In this document: positions 9,312 through 18,536 of the stretch, piece after piece
Numbering within the stretch: position 1 is the first letter of the stretch
Layout of the letters: each line of letters starts with the position of its first letter
NCBI RefSeq assembly: GCF_025143365.1
Contig: NZ_JALXPE010000019.1
Span: 1-63,332 of the forward strand
Reading direction: 5' to 3'
Length of the DNA: 63,332 nucleotides
Source: Microbacterium sp. p3-SID336
Lineage (GTDB): Bacteria; Actinomycetota; Actinomycetes; Actinomycetales; Microbacteriaceae
Made by a program: the position numbers and the translations under genes
The notes under the pieces: generated by a model
What the model saw: only the letters and a program-made list of their open reading frames with translations
The model's database searches: none
What the model was told of the DNA's origin: nothing

Positions 9312-11447
9312 ATGCGTACATACGCGAAGCGAGCCCTGTGGGGCGCGCTCCTCGCCGGCGGGATCACCCTGCTCGGCGCGACGGCCGCCAACGCGGCCGA
9401 GACATCCGGAGACGACGGACTGCTCTCCGGCACCCAGGCGGTGGCGCCCATCACCGCGCCGATCACGGTCGTGGACAACGCGATCTCCGTGCTCGGCCAT
9501 GCGGTCGCCCCTGCCCCGGCTCCCGCCCCTGCGCCAGCTCCGGCCCCAGCCCCCGCTCCGGCCCCAGCTCCCGCACCGGCCCCGGCCCCAGCCCCCGCAC
9601 CGGTCGCTGACACGGACGGCAGCGAGGGGCTCGCCTCCGGCACCCAGGCCGTCGTGAACGTGAACCTGCCCGTCACCGTGTCGGGCAACGCGATCAGCCT
9701 CACCGACGACTCCATGACCAGCACCCCGGCCGCCGCTCCACCCCAGAGCGCGGCTCCCCAGGCCCCTGACGCGGCCGGGGTGCTTTCCCTCGACACGGAC
9801 GGGCTGGACGGGGTGCTCTCGGGCACCCAGGCCCTGGTGGCGGTCACCGCCCCGGTGACCGTGTCGGGCAACGCGGTATCGCTGCTCGGCGACTCCGCGT
9901 CCGCCTCGAACGGCGAGGGCGCCGCAGCACCGGCACCCTCGACCGGCGTCGACGCGGGCACCAGCGGCCAGGACGGCACGGCCAGCGGCACCCAGGTCGT
10001 CGCACCCGTGACGGCTCCCGTGACCGTGACCGGCAACGCGATCTCGCTGCTCGGCGACAGCGGCACCACCGGCGGCTCGGCTCCGATGGCACCCGCCACC
10101 GGAACCGGGACGACCGGCGCCCCCGCCACCTCGGGCGAGGACGGCACCGCCAGCGGCACGCAGGTCGTCGCACCCATCACGGCCCCCATCGGTGTGACGG
10201 GCAACGCGATCTCCGTCGTCGACGACGCCACCGTCACGCGCGGCACCACCGGGACTGGCACCGCGCCGACCGCACCCGCGACCGGCGCCCCCGCCACCTC
10301 CGGTGAGGACGGCGTCCTCGGCGGCAGCCAGGTCGTCGCACCCGTGACGGCTCCCGTAACGGTCACCGGCAACGCGATCTCGCTGCTCGGCGACAGCGCC
10401 ACTACCGGCGGGTCGGCTCCGATGGCACCTGCCACCGGAACCGGGACGACCGGCGCCCCCGCCACCTCGGGCGAGGACAGCGTCCTCGGCGGCACCCAGG
10501 TCGTCGCGCCCATCACCGCCCCCGTGGGCGTGACGGGCAACGCGATCTCCGTCCTCGACGACGCCACCGTCACCGGCGGCACGACGGCTCCGACGGCACC
10601 TGCCACCGGAACCGGCACCGCGCCGACCGCACCCGCGACCGGCGCCCCCGCCACGTCCGGTGAGGACGGCACCGCCAGCGGCACCCAGGTCGTCGCCCCT
10701 GTCACTGCCCCCGTGGGCGTGACGGGCAACGCGATCTCCGTCCTCGACGACGCCACCGTCACCGGCGGCACCGGAACCGGAACCACGCCGACCGCACCTG
10801 CGACCGGCGGCAACACCACGTCCGGTAAGGACGGCATCCTCGGCGGCACGCAGGTCACGGCACCTGTCACCGCCCCCGTGGGCGTGACGGGCAACGCGAT
10901 CTCCGTCCTCGACGACGCCACCGTCACCGGCGGCACCGGAACCGGAACCGCCCCGACCGCACCCGCGACCGGCGGCAACACCACGTCCGGTGAGGACGGC
11001 ATCCTCGGCGGCACCCAGCTGGGGCTTCCCGTGACGCTGCCGATCACGATCGGCGGCAACGCCATCTCCGTCGTCGGCGAGAGCACGGTGACGAACCCCG
11101 GCACCACCCCCGGAACGGACCCGGGCACCGACCCGGGCACGGACCCCGGCACCGACCCGGGAACGAACCCGGGAACCGACCCCGGCACCGACCCGGGCAC
11201 GGACCCGGGCACGGACCCGGGAACGAACCCGGGAACGAACCCGGGAACCGACCCCGGCACGAACCCCGGCACGACGCCCTCGACGGGCGCCGGATCGGCG
11301 GGGATGGCGTGGGCGACCGGAGCTGCGGCCACGGGTGAGGCCACGGGTCTCGCGATGACCGGCGGAGCCTCCTCGGTGGCTCTGTGGGCCCTCGCCGCTC
11401 TCCTCCTGCTGGGAGGTGCCGGTCTGCTGCGTCGCCGCACGGCGTAG
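9312..11447 (+). CDS. Cell-wall-anchored protein with ten chaplin-like repeats
   Basis: A 711-residue surface protein. ATG 9312 has AGGAGAG upstream. A signal peptide (about residues 1-30, ending ATAANA) is followed by ten copies of a unit of about 28 residues, of the type SGTQVVAPVTAPVTVTGNAI, separated by Gly/Thr/Ala/Pro-rich linkers. The repeat pattern matches the chaplin domain (SGN..QVPV..PVNVCGN) of Streptomyces, but every repeat lacks the chaplin cysteines. Then come an Ala-Pro tract, a run of TDPGTDPGT/TNPGT repeats, and a C-terminus with LAMTG, a hydrophobic helix and RRRTA. LAxTG is the signal recognised by class E sortases. It probably forms an amphipathic surface layer; no sortase gene is in the window. 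Confidence 0.8.
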   Translation: MRTYAKRALWGALLAGGITLLGATAANAAETSGDDGLLSGTQAVAPITAPITVVDNAISVLGHAVAPAPAPAPAPAPAPAPAPAPAPAPAPAPAPAPVADTDGSEGLASGTQAVVNVNLPVTVSGNAISLTDDSMTSTPAAAPPQSAAPQAPDAAGVLSLDTDGLDGVLSGTQALVAVTAPVTVSGNAVSLLGDSASASNGEGAAAPAPSTGVDAGTSGQDGTASGTQVVAPVTAPVTVTGNAISLLGDSGTTGGSAPMAPATGTGTTGAPATSGEDGTASGTQVVAPITAPIGVTGNAISVVDDATVTRGTTGTGTAPTAPATGAPATSGEDGVLGGSQVVAPVTAPVTVTGNAISLLGDSATTGGSAPMAPATGTGTTGAPATSGEDSVLGGTQVVAPITAPVGVTGNAISVLDDATVTGGTTAPTAPATGTGTAPTAPATGAPATSGEDGTASGTQVVAPVTAPVGVTGNAISVLDDATVTGGTGTGTTPTAPATGGNTTSGKDGILGGTQVTAPVTAPVGVTGNAISVLDDATVTGGTGTGTAPTAPATGGNTTSGEDGILGGTQLGLPVTLPITIGGNAISVVGESTVTNPGTTPGTDPGTDPGTDPGTDPGTNPGTDPGTDPGTDPGTDPGTNPGTNPGTDPGTNPGTTPSTGAGSAGMAWATGAAATGEATGLAMTGGASSVALWALAALLLLGGAGLLRRRTA
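11103..11277. repeat. Short tandem repeats encoding DPGT/NPGT in the surface protein
   Basis: A run of near-identical 12-bp units (variants of GACCCGGGCACC and AACCCGGGAACG) encodes about 14 tetrapeptides TDPGT/TNPGT in the stalk before the sorting signal. Such tracts change length easily by replication slippage. Confidence 0.85.
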
Positions 11448-11573
11448 CTGCTGAGCCCCGGCGCGCCGGTGTCCTCGGGGGAGGAGACACGGCCGCCGGT
11501 GCGCGGCAGCGTCCGCTCCGTGAGGCGGCGACGCCGCCCCACCCCCGCTGAGCATGACCGCCGCGCGAAGCGC

Positions 11574-11606
11574 GGATGCCCCGTGGCGCACCGCCACGGG
11601 GCATCC
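11574..11606. terminator. Bidirectional terminator between convergent genes
   Basis: A perfect 14-bp inverted repeat (arms GGATGCCCCGTGGC at 11574-11587 and its complement at 11593-11606) with a 5-nt loop lies between the surface-protein stop at 11447 and the sulfatase stop at 11619. These genes converge, so it probably serves both. Confidence 0.8.
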
Positions 11607-11618
11607 GTCGTGCCCTCG

Positions 11619-13040
11619 TCAGGCCAGGCGCGCGGGGATCGGCTGGCTCACGTGGGGTTCGTCACCGAGCGCGGTCTGCAGCTCCCACAGGCGCAGCTTC
11701 AGCTGCTCCCGCACCTGCGCGTACGCGGGGTCGTGATACACGTTGGTGAGCTCGTCGGGGTCGCGGTCCAGGTCGTACAGCTCCCACTCCGGCGCGAATC
11801 GGTGCGGCGACGATCCGGGCAGCCCCATCCCGTCGCTGTAGAAGTAGATGAGCTTGTGATGCTCCGTGCGGATCCCGTAGTGAGCGAGGACGTGGTGATT
11901 CTCGTCGTCGTTCTCGTAGTAGCGGTAGTAGAACGCATCGCGGGTGGGCTCGTCCGACCCGGCGAGCTGCGGCAGGAAGCTCTGCCCCTGCATGCGCTCG
12001 TGCGCCGGCACGCCCGCTGCATCCAGGAAGGTCTGCGCGAAGTCCACGTTCGTCACGATCTGCTCCATCGGCCCCGCGGGCGCGATCCGGTCCGGCCACG
12101 ACACCAGCAGCGGCATCCGGATCGACTCCTCGTACATGAACCGCTTGTCGAACCATCCGTGGTCACCGAGGAAGAACCCCTGGTCGGAGCTGTAGGTGAG
12201 CAGCGTCGAGTCACGCAGGCCCCGCGCCGTGAGCCAGTCGATGACACGCCCCACGTTGTCGTCCACCGAGGCGACGCAGCGGAGGTAGTCCTCCATGTAC
12301 CGCTGGTACTTCCACAGCGCCAGCTCATCGGGAGCGAGGTCCTGCGGCGGCTCCACCTTGAGATCGTCGAGCGTGAGGTGCTCCGCGATGCGCATGGTCG
12401 CGTGCTTCGCCGCGCTAGCACGCCCGGCGTAGTCGTCGGCGAACGTCGAGGGCACCGGGATCGGGTCACTGTACAGATGGGCGTGGGCCTCGTCGGGCTC
12501 CCAGGCCCGATGCGGTGCCTTGTGATGGATCAGCAGGCACCACGGCTCGTCACCCTCGAGCGATTCCAGCCACTGCAGCGACAGATCGGTGATGATGTCG
12601 GTCGCGTAGCCCTTCTCGATGCGCACGCCGTCCTGCGTGAGGATCTGCGGATCGAAGTACTCGCCCTGATCGCGCAGCACGGCCCAGTAGTCGAAGCTCT
12701 CCGGATCGTGCCCCGGCCCCTCCCCCATGTGCCACTTGCCGACGATGCCCGTGCGGTAGCCGGCCTCCTTCAGCAGCGACACGAACGTCGGCTGGCTCGC
12801 GTCGATGGGCGTGACCAGCGTGGAGACCCCGTTGACGTGGCTGTAGGTGCCGGTGAGGATGCTGGCGCGGCTCGGTGTGCACAGCGAGTTGGTGCAGTAG
12901 CAATGATCGACCCGGCGACCGGACTGCGCGATCTCATCGATGCGGGGGGTCTCGTTCACCACGGATCCGTAGGCGCCGATCGCATGCGTGGCATGGTCGT
13001 CGGTCAGGATCATGAGGATGTTCGGTCGCCGGTCGGTCAT
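11619..13040 (-). CDS. Sulfatase (formylglycine-type)
   Basis: A 473-residue type I sulfatase that hydrolyses a sulfate ester. The N-terminal NILMILTDD supplies calcium-binding aspartates (D14, D15). CTPSR at C54 is the site converted to formylglycine, and GKWHMG and the GDHGWF region supply further active-site residues. There is no signal peptide, so it should act in the cytoplasm on an imported sulfate ester. Start ATG 13040 overlaps the oxidoreductase stop by 4 bp (ATGA). It is the last gene of an operon with an NMT1-type transporter and a Gfo/Idh/MocA oxidoreductase. Length and motifs fit the choline-sulfatase/arylsulfatase A group, but the substrate is not defined. A formylglycine-generating enzyme must be supplied from elsewhere. 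Confidence 0.9.
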   Translation of the reverse strand: MTDRRPNILMILTDDHATHAIGAYGSVVNETPRIDEIAQSGRRVDHCYCTNSLCTPSRASILTGTYSHVNGVSTLVTPIDASQPTFVSLLKEAGYRTGIVGKWHMGEGPGHDPESFDYWAVLRDQGEYFDPQILTQDGVRIEKGYATDIITDLSLQWLESLEGDEPWCLLIHHKAPHRAWEPDEAHAHLYSDPIPVPSTFADDYAGRASAAKHATMRIAEHLTLDDLKVEPPQDLAPDELALWKYQRYMEDYLRCVASVDDNVGRVIDWLTARGLRDSTLLTYSSDQGFFLGDHGWFDKRFMYEESIRMPLLVSWPDRIAPAGPMEQIVTNVDFAQTFLDAAGVPAHERMQGQSFLPQLAGSDEPTRDAFYYRYYENDDENHHVLAHYGIRTEHHKLIYFYSDGMGLPGSSPHRFAPEWELYDLDRDPDELTNVYHDPAYAQVREQLKLRLWELQTALGDEPHVSQPIPARLA

Positions 13041-14143
13041 CGTGCTTCTCTCTCTGCGGGACGGTGATGCGAATCGGTGGTGATCTCGGCCGGTGGTCCC
13101 GTCAGCCCGGAGAGGTCGATCGGCTCCCAGACCCCCGATGCCATCGAGCGATAGCCCGCATCGATCACGGCGTTGTCGATCACGCCGTCGGCCAGGGTCT
13201 GCCGCGGGGCCACCCCCGCGCGGAAGGTCTCGATGAAGTGGGCGAACTGCCCGTGGTAGCCGTACGTGCGCGGCTCGTCGAGCACGGGACGGAGCCAGCC
13301 GCGCGTCGAGCCGGCCTTCTCCCCCACGTAGTCGAGCTCCTGCCCCGCGAACGCAGCGAGGGCGCCCGGCCCCGTCTCGTCCACGCCGAGCCAGCCGTCC
13401 GAGCCGTGGATCTCCCGGCGATTGTCGAGCCCGGGGCGATGGGTCCATCCGGCCTCGACCTGAGCCAGTCGTCCGTCGTCGAACCGCACGAGCATCACCG
13501 CGTTGTCCTCGGAGTCGACGTCGTCCCGGTCGAGCCGGTCCCCCCAGGCGAAGGCCTCGACGGGCGTCGCACCCTCCAGGAACCAGCGCCCGACGGCGAC
13601 GCCGTGACAGCCGAGACCGCGCAGCGGGCCTCCGCCCATCCGGTCGATCTCCGTGGCGTGCTTGTGCGGACTGCCGTGGGCTTCGCGGGCGCGCACGGTC
13701 AGCACGCGGCCGATGCCGCCGTCGTCGACCATGGCCTTGGCGTGCATCACCGCCGGCGCGAACACCGCGGTCTCGGCATAGCCGTGCCACACGCCGGCCT
13801 CCATCACCGCGGCGAGGCAGGCGGCCGCCTCGGCCCCGCTGCGCCCGAGCGGCTTGGTGCAGATCACGGCCTTGCCCGCGGCGGCGGCCGCGCGCACCGC
13901 GGCGAGGTGTGCATCCTGCGGGACGGCGATCACGACGATGTCGATGTCGTCGCGGGCGGCGAGCTCCTCGACCGAGGAGACGACGTGGGGGACGCCGTGC
14001 GCGTCGGCGAGCTGCCGGCCACGCTCCGGGGATCGTGCCGCGAGGGCGACGACGTCATGGTCGCGCACCTCGGACAGCGCGCGAAGGTAGAAGTCGGCGA
14101 CGAACCCGGCGCCGACGACGCCGAGGCGCACCCGGTCCGTCAC
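13037..14143 (-). CDS. Gfo/Idh/MocA family NAD(P)-dependent oxidoreductase
   Basis: A 368-residue cytoplasmic dehydrogenase. The N-terminal Rossmann fold begins with GVVGAGF near residue 8; the usual EKP motif appears as TKPLG. The C-terminal alpha/beta domain is complete. Members oxidise or reduce sugars, inositols and related polyols. GTG 14143 overlaps the substrate-binding protein stop by 4 bp (GTGA), and its own stop overlaps the sulfatase start, so the three are translated as a chain. With the sulfatase this suggests oxidation of a sulfated or desulfated organic substrate. Confidence 0.88.
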   Translation of the reverse strand: MTDRVRLGVVGAGFVADFYLRALSEVRDHDVVALAARSPERGRQLADAHGVPHVVSSVEELAARDDIDIVVIAVPQDAHLAAVRAAAAAGKAVICTKPLGRSGAEAAACLAAVMEAGVWHGYAETAVFAPAVMHAKAMVDDGGIGRVLTVRAREAHGSPHKHATEIDRMGGGPLRGLGCHGVAVGRWFLEGATPVEAFAWGDRLDRDDVDSEDNAVMLVRFDDGRLAQVEAGWTHRPGLDNRREIHGSDGWLGVDETGPGALAAFAGQELDYVGEKAGSTRGWLRPVLDEPRTYGYHGQFAHFIETFRAGVAPRQTLADGVIDNAVIDAGYRSMASGVWEPIDLSGLTGPPAEITTDSHHRPAEREAR

Positions 14144-15186
14144 GAGCGCTCCTCCATGGCGGCGGCGAACAGCTCGGTGTTGACGAACGACGCGGGATCG
14201 GTCATCTCGTCCATGCGGCCGGACTGGACGAACACCCGCATGATCGACTCGTACTGCTCGAACGTGGTGCCGTCCTCGTTGTTCGACAGGATCTCGTCGG
14301 AGGGCGTCCACCCGGAGATGCTCGCCTGCTGGGTGAGCTGGTCGACCGGGGCGCCGGAGGCCGCGGAGGCCCACTCGACCACCTGCTCCGTGTCGTCGAT
14401 GCGGTAGTCGTTGACCTCGGCGTACACCTCGAGGAACCGCTGGATCGCGTCGGCCTTCGCGTCGACCGCCTCGTTGGAGGCGACCCACGACCCGAGGAAG
14501 GACGTGTCGGGGAAGGCGGCGTTGTCGGCCACGGTCACCGTGTCCGGCACGCTATCGAGGATCTGCGCGCTCAGCGGCGAGAAGATCGCGGCGACGTCGA
14601 TCTGACCCCCGACGTAGGCGCTGACGACGCTCGGCGGGTCGAGCACCACGCGCTCCACGTCGTCGAACGTGAGCCCGGCTTCCAGGAGCGTGAGAGCCAG
14701 GATCATCTCGCCGGAGCCGCCCTCGGGCACGCCGACCCGCTGACCCTTCAGGTCTTCGGGGTCCTTCACGTCGCTGCCCGGCCGCGCGAGCACCACATCC
14801 CCGAGCGAGGTCTCGCTGGGCACGATCACGGTCGCCTGGCCGGTGGCGGGGAGCCAGGTGGCGCCCGCGCCGATGTAGCCCACGTCGATCTGACCGGCCT
14901 GCATGGCCTGGATCTGGGTGGGTCCGTTCGTGAAGGGGGTGAGCGTGACGTCGAGGCCGTACTTCTCCCAGAGGCCGAGCTCGTTCGCGGCGGCGATGAC
15001 CCCCACCCCGTTGATGCTCGTGTCGATGTAGCCGACGTTGAGGGAGACGGGCTCGCGTGCCTCCTCGCCGGGCGCGGCGGAGGACGTGGGTTCGGCGGAG
15101 CCGGTGCAGCCTGCGAGGGCGAGGGCGAGAGCGGTGGCCGCGGCGGCAGCGGCTGCCACGCGGCGGGACGGTGTCGGGAAGCGCAT
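14140..15186 (-). CDS. NMT1/THI5-like ABC transporter substrate-binding lipoprotein
   Basis: A 348-residue lipoprotein. The signal peptide ends in the lipobox LAGC, with the lipidated cysteine at position 27. The mature part begins with a sulfonate/taurine/thiamine-precursor type fold (LNVGYIDTSINGV, later IQAMQAGQIDVGYIGAG). It should capture a small organic anion or heterocycle outside the membrane for the permease and ATPase encoded just upstream. Start ATG 15186 has AAGGAA nearby. The ligand is unknown; co-transcription with a sulfatase suggests a sulfate ester or sulfonate. Confidence 0.88.
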   Translation of the reverse strand: MRFPTPSRRVAAAAAAATALALALAGCTGSAEPTSSAAPGEEAREPVSLNVGYIDTSINGVGVIAAANELGLWEKYGLDVTLTPFTNGPTQIQAMQAGQIDVGYIGAGATWLPATGQATVIVPSETSLGDVVLARPGSDVKDPEDLKGQRVGVPEGGSGEMILALTLLEAGLTFDDVERVVLDPPSVVSAYVGGQIDVAAIFSPLSAQILDSVPDTVTVADNAAFPDTSFLGSWVASNEAVDAKADAIQRFLEVYAEVNDYRIDDTEQVVEWASAASGAPVDQLTQQASISGWTPSDEILSNNEDGTTFEQYESIMRVFVQSGRMDEMTDPASFVNTELFAAAMEERS

Positions 15187-15244
15187 CTTCGGGTTCCTTA
15201 CGTGATCGGGTGTGGAGGAACGGACGGGCGGAGCGCCCGGCCGG

Positions 15245-16021
15245 TCAGGCGGTGGTGGGTTCCGGCTGGTGGTGCACACCGCGCCACACACGGGCGCGGA
15301 GGTCGGCGAACTCGGGAGACAGACGCATCTCCTCCGTGCGGGGGTAGGCGAGCGGCACGTCGATCACCTCGGTGATGCGGCCAGGGCGCGGGCTCATCAC
15401 GATGACCCGGTTCGCGAGGAACACGGCCTCGTCCACGTCGTGGGTGATGAACACGGCGGTGCGGCGCTCCTGCTGCCACGTCTCCAGCAGGTTCTCCTGC
15501 ATGCTCACGCGGGTGAGGGCGTCGAGCGCGCCGAACGGCTCGTCCATCAGCAGGATCGACGGCTGCGCGGCGTAGGCGCGGGCGATCGCGCAGCGCTGCT
15601 TCATACCGCCCGAGAGCTCCTTCGGCAGGGCACCGGCGAAGTCCCCGAGGCCCACCAGCTCCAGGTAGTGCTGTGCGACCTGTTCGCGCTCCGCCTTCTT
15701 CATCCCGCGGACGCGGAGCCCGAACTCGACGTTCTGCCGGGCGGTGAGCCAGGGGAACAGCGCGTACTGCTGGAAGATCACTCCGCGGTCGGGTCCGGGG
15801 CCGGTCACGGGCTGCCCCGCCACGAGCACGTCCCCTTCGGTGGGCATCAGCAGCCCGGCCATCAGGTTCAGCAGGGTGCTCTTGCCGCAGCCGCTCGGTC
15901 CGACGAGGGTGATGAACTCGCCGTCGGCGACATCCAGGTCGACGTCGTCGAGACTGCGGACCGTGCCGCGGCTGGTCTCGTAGTGCTTCGAGACTCCACG
16001 GATCGAGATCATCGCGGTCAT
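15245..16021 (-). CDS. ABC transporter ATPase, SsuB/TauB type
   Basis: A 258-residue nucleotide-binding subunit. Walker A is GPSGCGKST at residues 41-49, the signature LSGGMKQR lies near residue 139, and Walker B is ILLMDEP with the D-loop GALDALTR. It powers the neighbouring permease and serves the lipoprotein at 14140. ATG 16021 overlaps the permease stop by 4 bp; an in-frame ATG nine bases later is a less likely start. Confidence 0.92.
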   Translation of the reverse strand: MTAMISIRGVSKHYETSRGTVRSLDDVDLDVADGEFITLVGPSGCGKSTLLNLMAGLLMPTEGDVLVAGQPVTGPGPDRGVIFQQYALFPWLTARQNVEFGLRVRGMKKAEREQVAQHYLELVGLGDFAGALPKELSGGMKQRCAIARAYAAQPSILLMDEPFGALDALTRVSMQENLLETWQQERRTAVFITHDVDEAVFLANRVIVMSPRPGRITEVIDVPLAYPRTEEMRLSPEFADLRARVWRGVHHQPEPTTA

Positions 16022-16851
16022 TTCCGGACCTCCTGCCAGGCGGTGAGCTTGTTCTCGGCGAAGAGCAGGGCGCGGTCCATCGCGAACCCGAGTGCGCCGA
16101 TGAGGATGATCCCCACGACGATGCGCGGGGTGTCGAGGAACTGCGAGGCCGCCTGCATCATGCGGCCCAGGCCGAAGGCCGCCGCGATCAGCTCCGATGC
16201 CACGACGGTCGCCCAGGCCGCCCCGAGAGCGACCCGGGTGCCGACGAAGATGAACGGCAGCGACGCGGGCACGACCACGCGGAGGAAGATGGTGCCGTCG
16301 CTGGCGCCGAGCACGCGGGCGGCGTTGACGAGCGTGGAGTCGACGTTGCGCACGCCCTGGAAGGTGGCGAGCACGCACGACAGGAACGACGCCAGGAAGA
16401 TGACGAAGATCTTCGCCGGTTCGCCGATGCCGAGGAACACGATCACGAGCGGGATGAGGGCGAGCGGCGGCACCGTGCGGAAGAACTGCACCCACGGCTC
16501 CAACAGTCCGCGACCCCAGCGATACCAGCCCATGATGAATCCGGCCGGCACCGCGACGATCACTCCCAGCAGGAAGCCGGTCACGACGCGCTGCACGCTG
16601 GCGACGGTGTTCAGCAGGAGGCTCCCGTCGAGGAGTCCTTCCCAGAAGCTCTGCACGACGGCGATGGGGGTCGGCGCGAGCGGGTTGTCGCTGACGACGG
16701 CGATGATCCACCACACGGCGATGCCGATCACCAGCGTGGCGAGGTACAGCAGTGTGAGCGGCTTCTCGGTGCGGTTCGCGGTGCGCCGCGTTCTGGCGGT
16801 GCGCGGCACCGCGAGCGACGTGGTCGCCGTCTCGGGTGTGGCGTCGATCAT
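16018..16851 (-). CDS. ABC transporter permease, SsuC/TauC type
   Basis: A 277-residue membrane protein with about six transmembrane helices and the binding-protein-dependent permease loop (LVNAARVLGASDGTIFLRVV) that contacts the ATPase. The N-terminal 30 residues are an Arg/Thr-rich cytoplasmic tail. It is the first gene of the transporter-oxidoreductase-sulfatase operon and follows the ROK regulator by 38 bp, so the regulator may be co-transcribed. Confidence 0.92.
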   Translation of the reverse strand: MIDATPETATTSLAVPRTARTRRTANRTEKPLTLLYLATLVIGIAVWWIIAVVSDNPLAPTPIAVVQSFWEGLLDGSLLLNTVASVQRVVTGFLLGVIVAVPAGFIMGWYRWGRGLLEPWVQFFRTVPPLALIPLVIVFLGIGEPAKIFVIFLASFLSCVLATFQGVRNVDSTLVNAARVLGASDGTIFLRVVVPASLPFIFVGTRVALGAAWATVVASELIAAAFGLGRMMQAASQFLDTPRIVVGIILIGALGFAMDRALLFAENKLTAWQEVRK

Positions 16852-16889
16852 GGGGCTCGTTCCCTTCGTTGCGATGGAGCCTGTGCGTG

Positions 16890-18122
16890 TCAGTCGGCCT
16901 GGGCGGCCGGCAGGAGTGGGGGCCCGAACACGAAGCTGTCCAGGGCGATGGTGGCGGCGCCGATCATGCCCGCGTCGGCGCCGAAGCGCGGAGGATCGAC
17001 GCGGATGCCCTCGCGCAGCACCGGCATGACCTGGTCCACCAAGGCCGCCCGCACCGGTTCGACCACCACGGGCGCGAGGTCGAAGAGGAGGCCGCCCAGC
17101 ACGATCTGCTGCGGGTTGAGGAGGCTGACGAGGTTGAGCAGCGCGGTGCTGAGGTGTCGGACGAGGTCGTCCCGCAGCTCCGCGGCCTGCGGGTCGCCCG
17201 CCTTGACCGCGGCGACGAAGGTCTCCGTCCAGGTGCGGTCGTCGGGGGCGCTGTCGGCGGCGAGCAGTCCGGCCTCGATCATCCGGCCGCGCAGCACGCC
17301 GTCGCTCACCAGGGTCTCCAGGCAGCCCCGACCGCCGCACGTGCACACCGGGCCGTCTGCCTCGACGCGCAGGTGGCCGATCTCGACCGCGCCGTGGGTG
17401 CCGCCGCGGTACTCGGCACCGCCCAGGATGAGGCCCGCGCCGACACCGGTGCGGACGTACACGAAGGCCAGACTCTCCAGCCCCTGCCCTGTGCCGTAGC
17501 GGGACTCGCCCGCGGCCATGGCGCGCACGTTGTGGTCGAGCACCACGTCGACGCCGAGGGTTCGCTCGAAGTGATCCGCGATCGGCACATCGGTCCAGCC
17601 GAGCGTGGGAGCCGAGATGTTGATGCGACGTCCGGCGTCGACGATGCCGGCGACGCCGACGCCGAGGCCGAGCACCTGGTCGAGCGTGATGCCGGCGCTG
17701 CTCATGACGCGCTGCAGCAGCTCGTCGGCGAGAGCGAGCACCGCGTCGGGAGCGGTGGGCACGGGGAAGCGCACCTGCTCGGACGCGACCACCTGCGAGG
17801 TGAGGTCGACCACGCCCGCCTGCAGGAACCCGGCGCCGATCTGCAGTGCGAGCACGTGGTGGGTGCCGGCGGCGAGGGCCACGTCGGTGCTGGGCCGACC
17901 GACCCTGGCCTCCCGTGTGACGGGGATCTCCTCTTCGGCGAGTCCAGCCTCGACGAGCTCGACCACGACGTTCATGACGGCCGCGGGGCTCAGGCCGGAG
18001 GCGCGGGAGAGGTCGCGTCGCGACAGCGGGCCGTGCGAGCGCAGCAGCTGGAGGAGAACACGCCGGTGGTGCGCGCGGATCGCCGCCGCATCCAGGCGGA
18101 CCTCCGATAGTTTTTTTTGCAC
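16890..18122 (-). CDS. ROK-family transcriptional regulator
   Basis: A 410-residue repressor/activator. Residues of about 15-75 form a winged helix-turn-helix (LSRRDLSRASGLSPAAV). The rest is the ROK sugar-kinase-like domain with an ATP-binding loop (GVGVAGIVDAG) and the zinc motif CTCGGRGC. ROK regulators usually sense sugars or their phosphates. Start GTG 18122 has no visible ribosome-binding site but follows a T/A-rich stretch, so the message may be leaderless. It is the best candidate to control the adjacent sulfatase/transporter operon. Confidence 0.88.
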   Translation of the reverse strand: MQKKLSEVRLDAAAIRAHHRRVLLQLLRSHGPLSRRDLSRASGLSPAAVMNVVVELVEAGLAEEEIPVTREARVGRPSTDVALAAGTHHVLALQIGAGFLQAGVVDLTSQVVASEQVRFPVPTAPDAVLALADELLQRVMSSAGITLDQVLGLGVGVAGIVDAGRRINISAPTLGWTDVPIADHFERTLGVDVVLDHNVRAMAAGESRYGTGQGLESLAFVYVRTGVGAGLILGGAEYRGGTHGAVEIGHLRVEADGPVCTCGGRGCLETLVSDGVLRGRMIEAGLLAADSAPDDRTWTETFVAAVKAGDPQAAELRDDLVRHLSTALLNLVSLLNPQQIVLGGLLFDLAPVVVEPVRAALVDQVMPVLREGIRVDPPRFGADAGMIGAATIALDSFVFGPPLLPAAQAD

Positions 18123-18188
18123 GTAGCTAAATAAACAGCACCCGTGCCGAAGCTGTCAAGGGCGGTCGTGCGATCGGCCGCTCGCGCG

Positions 18189-18536
18189 TCAGAGGATGTC
18201 GTCGACCTCGCCGTGCGGGATGATCGCGGCGCGGTAGCGCTCCACGAGCTCACGCCACCCGAAGCCCTCGGTGTACTCGTGCTCGTACACGGCCTCCGTG
18301 AAGTGCCACAGCAGGTACGGGTGCGCCCCGAGGCCGTACAGCGCGCCGTAGTCGCGGGCGATGAACGCCGCTCGCTCCTCCGGGGTCAGCTCGCGGTCGT
18401 CGGCTACGGCATCCGGCCCCGCGCCGCCGGCCAGCCACCGGTCGACGAAGCCCTCGGTGTCGGCCACGTATGCGTTCACGTTCGCCGTGCTCATCTCCAC
18501 GGCCCGCATGAACTTGCCGATCATGTATCTGCTCAC
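18189..18536 (-). CDS. LigA-like small subunit of extradiol dioxygenase
   Basis: A 115-residue, all-helical protein resembling the alpha subunit (LigA) of protocatechuate 4,5-dioxygenase (YGALYGLGAHPYLLWHFTEA region). GTG 18536 follows GGAGG and overlaps the LigB-like stop by 4 bp. LigA closes over the active site of LigB, so the pair probably forms a heteromeric class III enzyme. It is the last gene of the MDR-CoA transferase-amidohydrolase-LigB-LigA operon. Confidence 0.75.
   Translation of the reverse strand: MSRYMIGKFMRAVEMSTANVNAYVADTEGFVDRWLAGGAGPDAVADDRELTPEERAAFIARDYGALYGLGAHPYLLWHFTEAVYEHEYTEGFGWRELVERYRAAIIPHGEVDDIL

Noticed and set aside
9293..11542. Very long open frames on the minus strand opposite the chaplin-like gene
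   Set aside because: They mirror the high-GC repeats of the plus-strand gene, lack a ribosome-binding site and give low-complexity Val/Pro/Ser sequence.
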